Source: Branchipolynoe longqiensis (Eukaryota > Annelida > Polychaeta > Phyllodocida > Polynoidae). From it: a DNA stretch of 64,000 nt. Positions 1 through 11,679 of this stretch are shown here, one piece after another. The stretch covers positions 54,030,749 to 54,094,748 of the forward strand of contig CM059193.1 in NCBI GenBank assembly GCA_030323885.1, in the 5' to 3' direction. The position numbers and the translations under genes were made by a program. The notes under the pieces were generated by a model that saw only the letters and a list, made by a program, of their open reading frames with translations, did not search any database and had not been told where the DNA came from. Numbering within the stretch: position 1 is the first letter of the stretch; each line of letters starts with the position of its first letter.

Positions 1-573
1 TACTGCGTAGGGAAATAACACTATCGGAATTTGACACTGATTTAGAGCGACGCTGATGTTTGTTTCTCTGTTTATTAGGTCTATGGCGCTTAGGCCGCAT
101 AGCCTCTTCCGCAGTAACTGGAAGCCCAGCTACTCTCTTCCGACTGGATGCATCTATAATGTCAGCCTCCACCGGTGCAGATGTAGGCCCGTCTCCTACA
201 TGAGCATCCAACCAGGAGGATGGCCCAGCGTTCCTAGACATCTGCTCAGTGTAAAGCTTAAGATGTCTAAAGTTGGATTTACGGTATTTTCCATCCTTGC
301 CCTTCATAATAACTGTAGTGTCAGAGACAACTTCTGTTATAGTAAAGGGACCGTCCTAGTTCTTCGCGAGTTTGACCCGAGCTAGCGGTGCATATTACCA
401 CACTACCCGATCTCCCACCTTGAACTGACGCCATACAGCAGGCCCGTAGTCAGATTTTTTATGAGCCGCTGCCTGGTCCAAAGCATCGCGAATTGCGCTA
501 TACGTGTGGTGAAAGCAATGTTCTAACCATCTTACAAACACGATCTCACAAAGCCGGCCTACTTGACGATTCA
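1..573 (-). pseudogene. Gypsy-1 integrase C-terminal tail, degenerate
   Basis: Minus-strand translation around 30-400 gives a segment reading VSDTTVIMKGKDGKYR and then KLYTEQ, resembling the C-terminal domain of Gypsy integrases that follows the catalytic core, then a basic tail. Frame breaks separate it from the core. The element continues past the left edge of the window. Confidence 0.6.
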
Positions 574-975
574 CTACCCGAACTGCAGATCAGCAGCTAA
601 GCGGAGTTCCTCACCAAATAATAACCTGTTTGCAGTCATGCCAGTAGATGCATGCTCCGAACAGTTATATGCGCGTGCCACAAAATTGACCTGCAAATCC
701 CAATCCTCTTGGAAGTCATTTACAGTACAAGCCAACGGAGAAATGAGCGTCTTATTAAAGCGCTCTACAATACCATCCGCTTGAGGACAGTACGAGTTCA
801 TACACGTTTTTTTAATGCCCAACAAGCGCAACATGGACTGAAATAAGGTGGACTCAGATTCCCATCCCTGATCCGAATGGATCCGCATTGGGGCCCTGAA
901 TATCACTACCCAGTTATCCACCAATGCCTGGGCTGCCGTGGGTGCAGTTTGATCCTTTAAGGGGTACACTTTCAC
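574..975 (-). pseudogene. Gypsy-1 pol fragment: integrase catalytic core
   Basis: This frame is directly downstream of the in-frame TAG that ends the RNase H/integrase fragment. It holds the second and third acidic residues of a DDE-type integrase: the aspartate in IHSDQG and the glutamate in GIVERFNKTL, spaced as expected for retroviral-type integrases. It opens with GTG rather than ATG, confirming that it is the continuation of an interrupted polyprotein and not a separate gene. Confidence 0.85.
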
Positions 976-984
976 ATACTTGGT

Positions 985-2016
985 CTAATAGTCTTGGACT
1001 ACCATCATCACCACATTCCCCCTAGACATCGTCTTAAACCCGGACACAAAGTCACCTTCTAGACAGCGCCACCGATGCCCAGACAATACCGGAGTCAATG
1101 GAAGCTTAGCAATCCCATCACCCCGCTTCACAACCTTGCATTTATGGCAAGTGCGTACCCACCGTTTAATATTAGAAGTCATGCCCGGCCGATAGAAACG
1201 CCAAGCCAAACATGTTGTGGAGCGAACTCGACCAAAGTGAGTGGCTGTAGAATGACCATGACAAAACAACAACACATCATTGCACACCGCACACGGTATG
1301 ATGATCTGCAGGCGACTGCATAGCTCAGCTCCCACTACTTTCCACCTGCAGAGCACACACTCACGCAGTTCCAGCAGGTCCCACTGATTTATAATCTTGT
1401 GAGTCTCTGCATTCTCCATCGCCAGCTCATCACGCAAAGGCTTGGAGCGGCCCTCCTCCAGCCACCTGATCACACGCAGTATGTATGAGTCTTGGCGCTG
1501 CGCCAGACGCACCTCTGATAATGTCCATAGTTCATCATCATCTATGCCCACCAGACGCATCGCAGCTATAGCTGTGAGCACACAATTATGCAAGCCGCAG
1601 TCCGTGCAGTCACCCCGGCCACATTTGCGAACCGGAATCCTACTCAGGCTATCTGCATTGATATGATCCACCCCCTTCCTGTACACAATGTGCTCATTCG
1701 TCACACCGTATTCAGATAGAGTGGCCAACCAGCCCCCCATCATCCCCTCGGCCTCCTTGAAATTCAATAGCCACCGAAGAGAGTGATGATCCGACCCCAC
1801 TAGGAAATGCTTCCACTTCCCACTATACAAGACGATAGGCATCAACTCTCGCTTCATCATGCAGTAGTTCCATTGTGCTTTATTAAGTTTATTACTAGCA
1901 AAAGACAGCGGGACCTCCACCCCATCCTGAACCTGAGTTAACACGCCCGATATCGCAAACCCTGATGCATATGTATCCAGAATAAACCGCCCCACCGCCT
2001 GCGGATAGCGTAGCAC
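985..2016 (-). pseudogene. Gypsy-1 pol fragment: RNase H and N-terminal integrase
   Basis: The RNase H begins with LDTYASGFAISGVLTQ and continues through the FASNKLNKAQWNY and DSLSRIP landmarks that close Gypsy RNase H domains. Next come an integrase zinc-binding segment (H..H ... C-x2-C, the last pair in TCHKCK) and the first part of the catalytic core. The frame ends at a TAG just after VVQDY; the same frame continues after the stop with the second half of the core (574-975). One stop codon therefore interrupts an otherwise readable integrase. Confidence 0.85.
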
Positions 2017-2650
2017 TGGAGTGTGGGTGAAGGCTCGTTTCGACCCAGAAATGCCTCTTCCTGAGCCTCACCCCACATAAATTAGATTTTTTTGCGGTGA
2101 CGACTAAGTCCTGCAGAGGAACAGCCAAGCGTGCAAACTCAGCAATGAAATTGCAGTAATATGACACAAACCCGAGGAACGATCTAACCTCCTTCATATC
2201 CTCAGGCCTGGGCCACCCTGCAATCACAGAGAGTTTCTCCGGGTCTGCTTTAATCCCCCCTGCAGAATCAACACGACCTAGGTACTGTGTCTCCCGCCTA
2301 AAAAGTTTACACATTGAAGCCTTGAGCTTGAGACCATAGGAACGCAAACGATCGAACACTGCTTGAAGCCGTTCCTGGCATTCTTTCAGAGTTCGACCGA
2401 AGACAATGAAATCATCTATAACTGTACGCACAGCTGACTCAGCGACCTCGCTGCCATGAGCAATGTCAACATCGGACTGTTTACCCCACTCGACTCTTGC
2501 GAATTCACAACGAATATGGCCAAAGTCAGTGGCTTCACTAATCACCCCGATGGTCGTACCCTTCTGCAATCTAACCATATAATGATTTGGATTAAACACA
2601 GACACAACAGAGTCAACAGGACTCCACACAAGCGTATTCTGACCCCTCAA
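1895..2650 (-). pseudogene. Gypsy-1 pol fragment: C-terminal reverse transcriptase
   Basis: The frame contains an active-site-like VIDDFIVF (YxDD equivalent) followed by the typical Gypsy continuation ending in a VRSFLGFVSYYCNFI-type thumb motif. Residues before this motif do not look like RT palm, so about half of the RT is deleted or replaced. The frame drifts into low-quality sequence after the thumb region, and the RNase H continues in another overlapping frame (985-2016), so a frameshift lies near 2.0 kb. It is not a functional protein. Confidence 0.8.
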
Positions 2651-2696
2651 TCCCAGCTCATTGCAACTCCGAGACTAAAGGTTCAAACAGGCTCTG

Positions 2697-3770
2697 GTGA
2701 TTTCCGTCGCCTCCTACAGCTGTAATCCTAACATCACAACCGGACAACAGGGCAATGCAAATGTCTTGCGCAACTGCAGACACAGTCTGACTGTTGCAAC
2801 GCAGTTCACACTGCACTGTGAGGGTGGGATAGGTCACATCCGTGATGCTGTACTATATAATACATACAGTCGTCCAGAGGCGCGGGAGCCAAAGCAGAAA
2901 TGCAGCGCGCTATCTGCCTCATGCCATCCCACAATACCGACTCCACTGGGATAATGTCACCAGGGGCGGTCACCGGTCCCGCACTAGCATCAGATTGCAC
3001 ACCGGCTTCCTCATTAGTTAACACCGAGTCCGCTTTGGTGGTATTCTGGCTTGCCAAATGGGTTGGGCCTAAGCCCACACGGTCCAACCCTAAGTGTTTA
3101 AATTGGGCTTAGCCTTAACATCCCTGTCTTTATGGTGACGCGCTAACCTAACCCTATCAACACTCGAGTTTTCCCTTCACTCGCGATCACCGGCTATTAC
3201 AGCCTCCTTGAGGGATCGCTTTGCTCCAGTACATTGAATTGGCCAATGACCGAACGGAAAGCAGCGACCACACTCATGATCACATGCTTGCATATCTTTC
3301 TTAGCGACACGCCTGCGCACAGATAACCCTGAGGGACCAGGTCCACCCATTGGCACCTGCGTCACAGATTTCTGCTAGACCATGATCTCCCTGACCCAGT
3401 TTTGCACCAGATCCTTTGTGATAGGTGGCGCGTGGTAACCCCCCCAGAGCCACCTCGGAAGTTACTACCCTCACTGTAGCCCCCCCCCCCAGTCGAACCC
3501 CGGAAGTTATTACCCTCACGGTAGCCCCCCCCCCCCCGCCGCCCCGACCCCCCCCAAACTATGCAGTCGCTGGTGCATTATAAGCCACCACCTCGACCTC
3601 AAACTCACTATCCGACTCATCTGAGAGCCGAATAGCTTCCACTGCAGCTGACCGACCAGCGCGCAGTGCCTTGGCGCAGTAATCGTCAACCACCTCAAAC
3701 ATCTCCTCCACAGATGACGTGCCCGGATGACAGCTTCCTCCACTGATACCAGTGTGCCATGGGATCAACT
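2697..3770 (-). pseudogene. Gypsy-1 Gag C-terminus with CCHC zinc knuckle, plus degenerate protease region
   Basis: Near 3.2-3.35 kb the minus strand encodes CGRCFPFGHWPIQC, which fits the Cx2Cx4Hx4C nucleic-acid-binding knuckle of retroelement Gag. An acidic stretch (3559-3768) lies upstream and a degenerate region where a protease would be expected lies downstream (2.7-3.1 kb). Runs of C near 3481-3553 disturb the frame. The 5' half of gag lies beyond the LINE insertion at 6.3-7.4 kb. Confidence 0.6.
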
Positions 3771-3789
3771 GGACGGAATTTATATGAGC

Positions 3790-6285
3790 TGATGGGGAGT
3801 AACTCTGTCATCGTCGTCAACCCATGACACCTCCACACGTCCACACAGTCCTGTTCCCAAACCTGGTAAAGACCAGAGTGAAGCCCACAACTATCGTCCC
3901 ATAGCCCTCACAAGCTGCATCTGTAAAACCATGGAGCGCATGGTAAACAACCGCCTCGTCTGGCTACTGGAGTCAGGACACCACCTGTCCAACCTTCAAT
4001 GTGGCTTCAGACGGGGCCGCAGCATCCTCGACCATTTGGTCCGCATGGAGACCTTCATAAGAGATGCTTTCCTTAAGAACGAGCATGTTGTGGCTGTCTT
4101 TTTCGACCTCAAAAAAGCTTATGACACAACGTGGCAGCATGGCATCATGGAGGATCTTCATGCGATTGGCCTTCGTGGCCACTTGCCAATTTTCATCAGG
4201 AACTTTCTAGCCTTCAGGCATTTCCGCGTCTGTGTCAAGTCTACCTACTCCAGCCTACACTCAGAGGAACTAGGAGTACCTCAAGGCAGCATACTGGCCG
4301 TAACCCTTTTCGGGGTCAAGGTCAATGGTATTGCTGCTGCTGTAAAGCGGGGGGTCTCCTGTAGTCTTTTCGTGGATGACTTTGTTTTATATTACAGCGG
4401 TGCTAACATGAATGTCATAGAGAGACAGCTACAACCAAGCATAAATGGGATCCATCGATGGTCAGTTCTAAACGGTTTCAAATTTTCCAAGACCAAAACA
4501 GTATGCATGCACTTCTGCCTGCTGCGTAGAATACATGCATGCGGAACCGGAGCTGACCCTGGATGGGGATCCCATTAAAGTCGTTGAGAAAACCTAATTT
4601 CTGGGCCTCATTCTCGACGCAAAACTGTCTTTTGTGCCACATATAAAGTACCTGAAAACAAGATGCCTGAAAGCGCTGGATATTCTGAGGGTGCTGTCCA
4701 GCTCAGAGTGGGGAGCGGACAGAGATGTTCTGCTCTCCGTGTACAGAACCTTGGTTCGGTCACGAGTGGATTACGGCAGCATAGTATACGGTTCCGCAAG
4801 GAAATCATATATTGGGCTGCTAGACACGATCCACCACCAGGGACTGCGCCTGGCCCTTGGGGCCTTCCGCACCTCACCAATTCAGAGCCTTTACGTCGAA
4901 GCCAATGAACCATCACTTAACAACAGGAGAATCAAACTGGCCATGCAATATGTAGTCAAGATAAAAACTAATGCATTGAATCCTGCACACAATTGTCTAT
5001 TCGAGCAACATGACGAATCCAGGTATGAAGCCAGGCCAAATTACATCCGGCCACTGAGGCTCCGAATGAAACCTCATTTGGAGGCCTTGGGCGTGGATTT
5101 GGACGTGTTGGAGGATGCCAAAGTCCCAGAACATCCCCCGTGGTCGTTGAGAAAGCCATCGGTTATCCTCCGACTCACGGAACTGAGGAAGTCTGGGACA
5201 CATCCACTCGAGTACCAAGGACTGCATGCAGAGATTCAAGGCCAGTTTGCAGACCACCTCTCCATATACACTGATGGTTCAAAGACCAAAGCCGGTAGCT
5301 GCTGCGGCAGTCTGCCGACGGGAAAAATAAAATTGGTGTACGTTTGCCGATCAGAGCTCGATTTTCACTGCAGAAGCCCGAGCACTCCTTCTCGCTTTGG
5401 AGTGTATCGAGGTATCCAACCACACTAACTATGTTATATACAGTGATTCGTTCTCTTGCCTCCTGGCTGTTGCTGGACTGAAAATGAATCACCCTATTCT
5501 AGCAACGGTCATTTATAAAATGAACCAACTGACAACGGATGGGTATGACAACTGGGTGCCTGGCCATGCCGGCATACAAGGAAACGAACGAGCTGATCGG
5601 GCTGCGAAGAAGGCCCTGAACTGTGATCTTGAACCGTGTTTGATCCCTCACTCTGATCTGAAACCACTAATAGCCACCCACATAAAATCCAAATGGCAAC
5701 ATGAGTGGGATGAAAACATTAATAAACTTAAAGAAATTGAACCATCTGTGGGAAAGCCACCACAGACTCATGCGGGAGGTCGGCGGGACCAAGTGGTCCT
5801 TAGCCGCTGCCGTATTGGCCACTCGTGGCTTACACATGCTTTTCTGCTCAAGGGGGAACCTCCCCCTGAATGTATTGGGTGTCAGTCCCCGCTGACACTC
5901 AAACACATTTTACTAAGTTGCGTTGATTTTTTGGCCCTGCGCCAACAGTTCTACACTGCAGACAGTATGCATGACCTTTTTACTAAGGTAAAACAGGAAA
6001 ACATTTTAGCCTTTTTGAGGGCAGCTGGACTGTACCACCTCATATAGTTTACTAAATAGATTCTATCAATTATTAATAAAATTTTCTTTTTCTATGGGAA
6101 TTTGTTTCCCTTGACCACAAATATATGATTGTGAGCTTTCTAATTTAATGAGTGTCTATTGGCACATAATTGATTGTCTGCTTTTACATGTAAAAGCGAT
6201 GGTTTGAACAAAAAACAAACATTTCTCGTCGTGAATATGGCCTATGCTGCCGACACGGCGTAAAACAACCACCAATCAATCAATC
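3790..6285 (+). mobile_element. Jockey/I-group LINE, 5'-truncated, inserted into Gypsy-1 gag
   Basis: The element begins inside the RT domain (NYRPIALTS near 3.89 kb), has no endonuclease, and runs to a 3' end with short GATT-type repeats at about 6.27-6.29 kb. 5' truncation with an intact 3' end is the usual result of target-primed reverse transcription. Its 3' UTR matches, in reverse orientation, the fragment at 7875-8640. I could not define a clean target duplication here. Confidence 0.8.
3850..6047 (+). pseudogene. LINE ORF2: reverse transcriptase, RNase H and C-terminal CCHC-like region
   Basis: Three successive frames make up one broken ORF2. Frame 1 (3850-4578) has RT motifs NYRPI, CGFRRGRSILDHL, a DLKKAYD active-site block, GVPQGS and FVDDFVLYY. 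Frame 2 (4634-5428) has the thumb (ILDAKLSF ... WGADRDVLLSVYR) and the start of RNase H (IYTDGSK). Frame 3 (5397-6047) completes RNase H (YSDSFSCL, GNERADRAAK) and a C-terminal cysteine/histidine block (CIGC ... KHILLSC). The two frameshifts (near 4.58 and 5.4 kb) make it inactive. RNase H plus this thumb signature point to the Jockey/I group. Confidence 0.85.
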
Positions 6286-6289
6286 AGTC

Positions 6290-7860
6290 CTGCGCCTGCC
6301 CATGCCTCAACAGAGGCAACAGCTGAATGAGAGCTACGTTCTCATCCCACATGTTAGACCTCCTATCCAATGTAAAATCCTGTCACCAGATATTCCACTC
6401 TTGCTTAATACCTGTAAATGGCTTCCGACGTATCGTCGGGATACGCGTAGAACCAACCACAGGGTACCTTAAAACATTCTCATCCAGTTCTAAAGTATCC
6501 CGGTTACATGACTCCCAGCCTGCCCCACCCCCAATGGAAGTAGGCTCCCGAATGACATCCACTATTGCTGGATGCTCTTGGAATAACCACAATTCCTCTA
6601 CTGAGTACTGATGGCCCCCGGCAGTCCAGGTAGTGACGCAATAGGTGATGCATCCCCGTCTGAATGTGCCGAGTAAGGAGTCTCCCCTCTATGTATATTT
6701 ACACTAGATTTCCCCACATATACGGAATCCTGAACAACCCCACGCTGACGTTGAACAGAAGCCGCCCCCCGAGAAGCATATTCACCGGCTCCCTCGGACC
6801 CCCATGTCCCCCACCACCCTCTCACCGAGAGGGTGCTGGCAGATTCGGCGAGTTACCGAAGAAGCGGGGCGCGCACTATGCACCGGATACTGCGAAGCCC
6901 GGTCAGCTAACCACGCCGCCTGCGTATCCCTCCCACAGTCCTCACCAAGCCCTAATCTATGCCTGAACGCTGCTTTTCGGCCTAAAAGGCTGCACATTCA
7001 TCTGCAAGAGCGACCAAAGCTGAATCAATGCCGCACCTTTCGGCTGCTAGCAATTGCTCACATCTCTGATTCTCATCCTGCATTTGAATACCCAGCGCCT
7101 CCCGCATTGAACTCTCCTCCGACTGACTGACCCAAGCAGCTTGCTGCCTTTCAATCAGGAGACGGTTAGAAGTAACTTCTTCAGCAGAAATGCGCCATGC
7201 CGCATTAAGATCTTCCAAATCGTGAGAGAAAGAAGCAGTGTTGGAGACTCTTAATTCATCCAACCCCCTTCTTTCCTCAGCCATCCGGTCAAACTGGACC
7301 CGCTTCCAGGCTCGCAAATGGTGAATTCGCATCGATTCCTGATGCTGTACCTCCGTCTGCGACCCCGAAACCATACTACCCATAGCCAAATCATTCTCTA
7401 ACAGGTCGTTAACGAGTCATCAGCTACTGGCCCTGTCTCCAAAGCTGGGAAGATATCCACATGACTGGGCGAAAAGGGGTCAAATTGCCCGAACCCCTTC
7501 CCACCAGAATGGAATGCCGAACTCCCCCACGGCGAATACTCCAGTGGCGCTTCCCGCACAGAACTACTGCGTTTGCCCAGGCCGAAATCATCACGACACG
7601 CAACAGAACTGCTACCCTTGAGTACACCTGCCCCCGAACCATTATTGATTGACAGAGACCGTATATCATCAAGGGCGAAGCCCACCTTCACTGCACTCCC
7701 CGGAAGGCCCTCCCCAGTGTTTATACCACCCGAGAGAACCTCAAGCGTCCTGTCCAATGCCACAACACCTTTTACTACTGTGATGCTACTAACTAATGAA
7801 CGAGCGCCCAACTGCGTGTCAAGTGCCCCGTCCAGGCGCGCCGCCGGTGTAATCAATGGA
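6290..7860 (-). pseudogene. Gypsy-1 Gag N-terminal half (coiled-coil region)
   Basis: At 6982-7389 the minus strand encodes a helical, Glu/Gln/Arg-rich stretch (for example RMAEERRGLDELR) that reads like a coiled coil. At 6.3-6.6 kb a segment WQDFTLDRR...NMWDENVALIQLLPLL resembles the Gag capsid helix pattern of LTR elements, with one stop in it. It is separated from the zinc knuckle by the LINE, so together they were one gag. Confidence 0.5.
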
Positions 7861-7874
7861 GCGAAACCTGGCAG

Positions 7875-8640
7875 TTGATTGATTGATTGATTGATTGATT
7901 GGTGGTTGCTTTACACCATGTCGGCAGTATAGGCCATATTCACGGCGAGAAAAGTTTGTTTTTTGTTCAAACCATCGCTTTTACATGTAAAAGCAGACAA
8001 TCAATTGTCCATGTTAGCGCTAACATGGGTAATTCGCAGCGGGACGTGGGGTGGTAGCCTTAAGCACTACGACCGAACTAACTGCCTTCGCTCGGATCGC
8101 CCCAGCGCGACTCCTACTCGGCCCGACCGTGGCGCCACCTTTCGATTTACGAATTCACTAGGAACTGCCCTGGCCGCCCACAGCCGACACCCGGCAGTTG
8201 ACGCCCAGACACCAACCCGACCACTACACCGTTTGATTTAGCCGCCACCCACCCCTCAACTACAAAGAACAGTAGATCGCGGCGGTTGAGTCGCGGTGGG
8301 GTTGAGATTGCCGACGTCCGATTGCATTGTTTACTATGTACCTCTGTTCTACTGATTAAAATTCCATAATATGCCACCCCGTCTCGTTGTGAATTATGTG
8401 CCAATAGACACTCATTAAATTAGAAAGCTTACAATCATATATTTGTGGTCAAGGGAAACAAATTCCAATAGAAAAAGAAAAGTTTTATTAATAATTAATA
8501 GAATCTATTTAGTAAACTATATGAGGTGGGACAGTCCAGCTGCCCTCAAAAAGGCTAAAATGTTTTCCTGTTTTACCTTAATAAAAAGGTCACGCATACT
8601 GTCTGCAGTATAGAACTGTTGGCGCAGGACCAAAAAATCA
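7875..8640 (-). mobile_element. LINE 3' fragment (same family), with 10-bp target-site duplication
   Basis: The segment is the reverse complement of the LINE 3' end at about 5.92-6.28 kb. It is flanked by aacctggcag (7865-7874) and aacctggcgg (8640-8649), a clear near-identical duplication, so it is a separate 5'-truncated insertion into Gypsy-1. A foreign segment of roughly 380 bp interrupts it at about 8011-8395. Confidence 0.85.
8011..8397. mobile_element. Small inverted-repeat element nested inside the LINE fragment
   Basis: The insert breaks the LINE 3' UTR at an AATT. Its ends are similar inverted sequences: TTCGCAGCGGGACG near 8032 and the reverse complement of the right end, TTCACAACGAGACG, near 8396. 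It has no coding capacity. This suggests a non-autonomous DNA transposon; the superfamily is unresolved. Confidence 0.45.
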
Positions 8641-9299
8641 ACCTGGCGGAGGACCGCCACTCAATTGAGCTAACTGCGCCCAATAGCTGTCTGACTTAGC
8701 AATGCCTACAGCGACCCCGGGCGAAAGCACTGGTGCTGGCACGGGAATAGCTACGCCCCCCCCCAACCAATTGACATCTCACGGCCCTCCCCGATGACGC
8801 CGGCACCTGCATTGGGAATGAAAGTATCACCCACATTCTCAACAGGTATTGACAGAGCGCGATGCGGTGAACTCACCACAGAAGCGTTCACACTCACAGA
8901 CGGCCCTCCTGCGACGGGACGCCCATCACCATCAATTTGGCATGGGCGCCCACTACGCAGACAGACTGTAGACATCCCCTCCATACAAATTTATGAAGAG
9001 AACTTACCTCTGGAAGCCATGGACTAGGTCCATAACTCACCTCTTGCGCAGAAGGCGAGCTGGTCATGCACTCATGGAAGAATGCCAAAATTTAGTACAG
9101 TATGCTTCCAACTGGTTTATTACCAAAATCGATCCGCTCTCCGCGGCGTCAACAGTCAACTGACCCCCCCCCCCCTAACTCGCCAGGTCCCACGTCGCCT
9201 CTATAGGTGGGTGGGGGGTGAGCTAGTCACACGCAGTAGAGGGCAGCCCAGTCGGGGTCTACCCGGTGGCTAGCCTGCCGCCACCTAGCGCAGCGCAAT

Positions 9300-10065
9300 G
9301 TAACTGCGTAGGTGTGTGGTGTAGTGTCTGCTGCCACCACGTGTTGGCACTACTACAGTGTTGATGGTGGGGTGTAGGTGTGTATGGTGAGTGGTGTGGT
9401 GAGGATGTTGGTGTGTGTGGTGGGGATGTGTGGACTTAGGGGTGTGTGGTGGGGGTGTAGGGGTGTGTGGTGAGTTGGTTTGGTGTGGTTGGGGTGTATG
9501 GTGGGTGGTTGGGGCGTATGTTTGTGTGGTGGGTGTGTTGTGGAGGTGTAGGGGTGTGGTGAGGATTTTGGTGGGGTGTATGGGGATGAATGGGTGTGTG
9601 GTAGGGGTGTGTGGTGAGTGGGTGTGGTGGGTGTGGTGGGTGTGGTGGGTGTGGTGGGGTGTATGGGTGTAGTGGGGTGTATGGGTGTGGTGGGGGCTTA
9701 GGGATGTGGTGGGGGTGTAGGTGTGTGTGGTGGGGGGTTGACGGTGTGTGTGGTGGGGGTGTAGGTGGTTTGGGTGGAGGTGTAGGGGTGTCTTGCAGAG
9801 GCCCTCACAAGGTTTAGCATCTTAACCCCCCACACAACCACCTACACCCCCCCCCCCCCCACACACACACCTACACCCCCCCACACGCCTACATCCCCAC
9901 CACACACCTACACCCGCCCCACACACCTACACCCCTACCACACACCTACACCCCACCACACCCCCTACACCCCCACACACCTACACCCCCACCACACACC
10001 TAAACCCTCACCACACACCCACACACCCACCACACACATACACCCCCACCACACACATACACCCT
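9300..10065. repeat. TGTGGTGGGGGTGTAGG minisatellite that switches strand near 9.82 kb
   Basis: From about 9.36 to 9.79 kb the plus strand is G/T-rich with the core GTGGTGGGGGTGTAGG. From about 9.83 to 10.07 kb the same repeat appears as its complement (CCTACACCCCCACCACACA). The two halves face each other across roughly 35 bp, so the region can fold into a long imperfect hairpin. Long frames across it are low-complexity artefacts. Confidence 0.85.
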
Positions 10066-10169
10066 TCTATCCAACCATGATGGCCGACTTGGACCAGGAA
10101 CGGGTGCTGTCACCAAGTGTTTAGCGAGAGAAATGGCTCATGAAAGGTCCCCATTGTCTTATCATGCAT

Positions 10170-10545
10170 TCTACTTGAATGTGTGCATTCAATAATGTAA
10201 ACAATGTGCGAGACCTCTTTACTAATGTAAACCATGAACAAATTGGAGAGTTCCTCCAATCAACTGGACTGCATCGCCTTTTGTAAGCTTAGCTGCATTT
10301 TGTGAATTCAAATTTGCCATTACTTGACACAAATTTAAACTACTTCCAAATTGCGTCAAAGATCAATTTTGCTGTTAATTACCACCCAAATAAATTGGTC
10401 TTTTTAGATTTATTTTGGTAAATTCCAATGTAAACATAAATGTGAGAATATTTGTTTTTAAGTAAGGTCATAGAATAAAGTTTACTAACTTGTCACCATG
10501 AATATAGTATTTTCTGTCGACACAGCATTAAATTATCACTAATCC
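10170..10545 (+). mobile_element. LINE 3' relic (Jockey/I group)
   Basis: Translation at about 10190-10285 gives VRDLFTNVNHEQIGEFLQST followed by GLHRLL and a stop, matching the C-terminus of the LINE at 5.97-6.05 kb (MHDLFTKV...FLRAAGLYHLI). The end at 10.50-10.54 kb also resembles that LINE's 3' end. This is a diverged second lineage with no 5' portion. Confidence 0.65.
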
Positions 10546-10866
10546 ATGAAATCATGTGTGGCTGAATTATTGTGAATACGGTACCATGAGTCCCCCTAAT
10601 CTGAACCTTTGTCTTTATAAAAGATAATCAATTCAAAATAACACATTAACTTATATTGCTATCCAGGTGGTCATAATTGTTGAGCCCAATAGGATTTGCT
10701 GTGGTTTCACATCCGGTTCGTCATTACCATCGTATGCCATGACTGATGGAAGAAAGCTAAAATAATTTGGTTAGGATTGGTGGGACTTTGTTTATTGTTT
10801 TGTTTATTTGATTAATTGTGGAATAATTAGTAAGGTGTGCCCCTTAGGAACTACTCATGCACGTGT
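10546..10866. other. AT-rich spacer, nothing recognised
   Basis: About 320 bp with no convincing frame, motif or repeat that I can identify. Confidence 0.5.
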
Positions 10867-11385
10867 TGACCAGATCTGGGGCCATATGCATGACGCGGTG
10901 TTAGTGGCATTTGGTGTTACAGTCTGACACCGTTTAGCTATCGCCAAGGTGGGGAATCCGGTCACGCAGTATGTAGGGGCGCGTAACACTTTCATTATAG
11001 CTAAACGTGAAGTTATTTATAGATTTGGGAAATCTCTTGCCTACTCCATCCACCGGGAACCAGCAAGCCTTGTAACTGGTGAGCCTGTTCCCAGCGAGCA
11101 CTGCTATTTCCCAATATTGCCGACAATTCGGCGGCCGGGAACCAGCAGCCCTGTTACTGGTGAGCCTGTTGCCGGCGAGCACCAGTATTGCCCTATATCG
11201 CCGCCGATTCGGCAGCCGGGAACCAGCAGCCTTGTTACTGGTGAGCCTGTTGCCGGCGAGCACTGGTATTGCACAATATCGCCGCCGATTCGGCGGCCGG
11301 GAACCAGCAGCCTTGTTACTGGTGAGCCTGTTGCCGGCGAGCACCGGTATTGCACAATATCGCCAGTAGTATAGTGGGGTTCTTT
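10867..11385. mobile_element. Non-autonomous terminal-repeat element carrying an 80-bp tandem repeat
   Basis: The left end (GGGGCCATATGCATGACGC...) matches the terminal inverted repeat of the element at 39568-40441, and the internal part near 11.0 kb matches that element in reverse. From about 11.05 kb an 80-bp unit is repeated four times (starts near 11057, 11138, 11218, 11298), each with GGGAACCAGCAGCC and GTTACTGGTGAGCCTGTTGC. The right terminal repeat is not present here, so this copy is truncated. Both strands appear open because the unit has few stops; I do not regard this as a gene. Confidence 0.6.
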
Positions 11386-11439
11386 TCAGCGTAAAATTAC
11401 GTAATCCTGGCTCTGAGAGAGTCCATTGCACTTGATGAC

Positions 11440-11615
11440 CCCTTCTGAGGGAGTCCATTGACCTTAGATGACCCGTTCTTTCAGGGTGGGGGGGTAGGTT
11501 TGACCTTAGATGACCCGTTCTTTCAGGGTGGGGGGGTAGGTTTGACCTTAGATGACCCTTATTTTGTTGTTGGGTGGGTGGTTTTGTCCTTAGATGACTG
11601 GTTTGTCCTTAGATG
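11440..11615. repeat. 42-bp tandem repeat (CCTTAGATGACC core)
   Basis: The unit starting ACCTTAGATGACCCGTTC recurs at about 11461, 11503 and 11545, with a decayed continuation to 11.61 kb. The motif CCTTAGATGACCTATGATTG followed by (GT)n appears on both sides of the TGACGTCA array (about 11.60 and 12.43 kb), as if framing it. Confidence 0.7.
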
Positions 11616-11679
11616 ACCTATGATTGTGTGGGTGTGTGTGCGCGTGTGTGTGTGTGCGCGCGTGTGTGTGTGTGAACCG

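Larger units (their letters stand above)
1..9100 (-). mobile_element. Degenerate Ty3/Gypsy retrotransposon (Gypsy-1), broken by two LINE insertions
   Basis: The minus strand reads, from high to low coordinates, a coiled-coil Gag-like region, a zinc knuckle, a protease-like segment, reverse transcriptase, RNase H and integrase. This is the gag-pol order of Ty3/Gypsy elements. The coding parts are separated by stops and frame changes, and much of the RT core before the YxDD-type motif is missing. One LINE on the plus strand splits gag at about 3.8-6.29 kb and a second on the minus strand lies at 7875-8640. I did not identify LTRs; the 3' end runs off the window at base 1 and the 5' end is lost in the minisatellite near 9.1-9.3 kb. 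Family assignment rests on domain order and motifs seen by eye. Confidence 0.8.
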
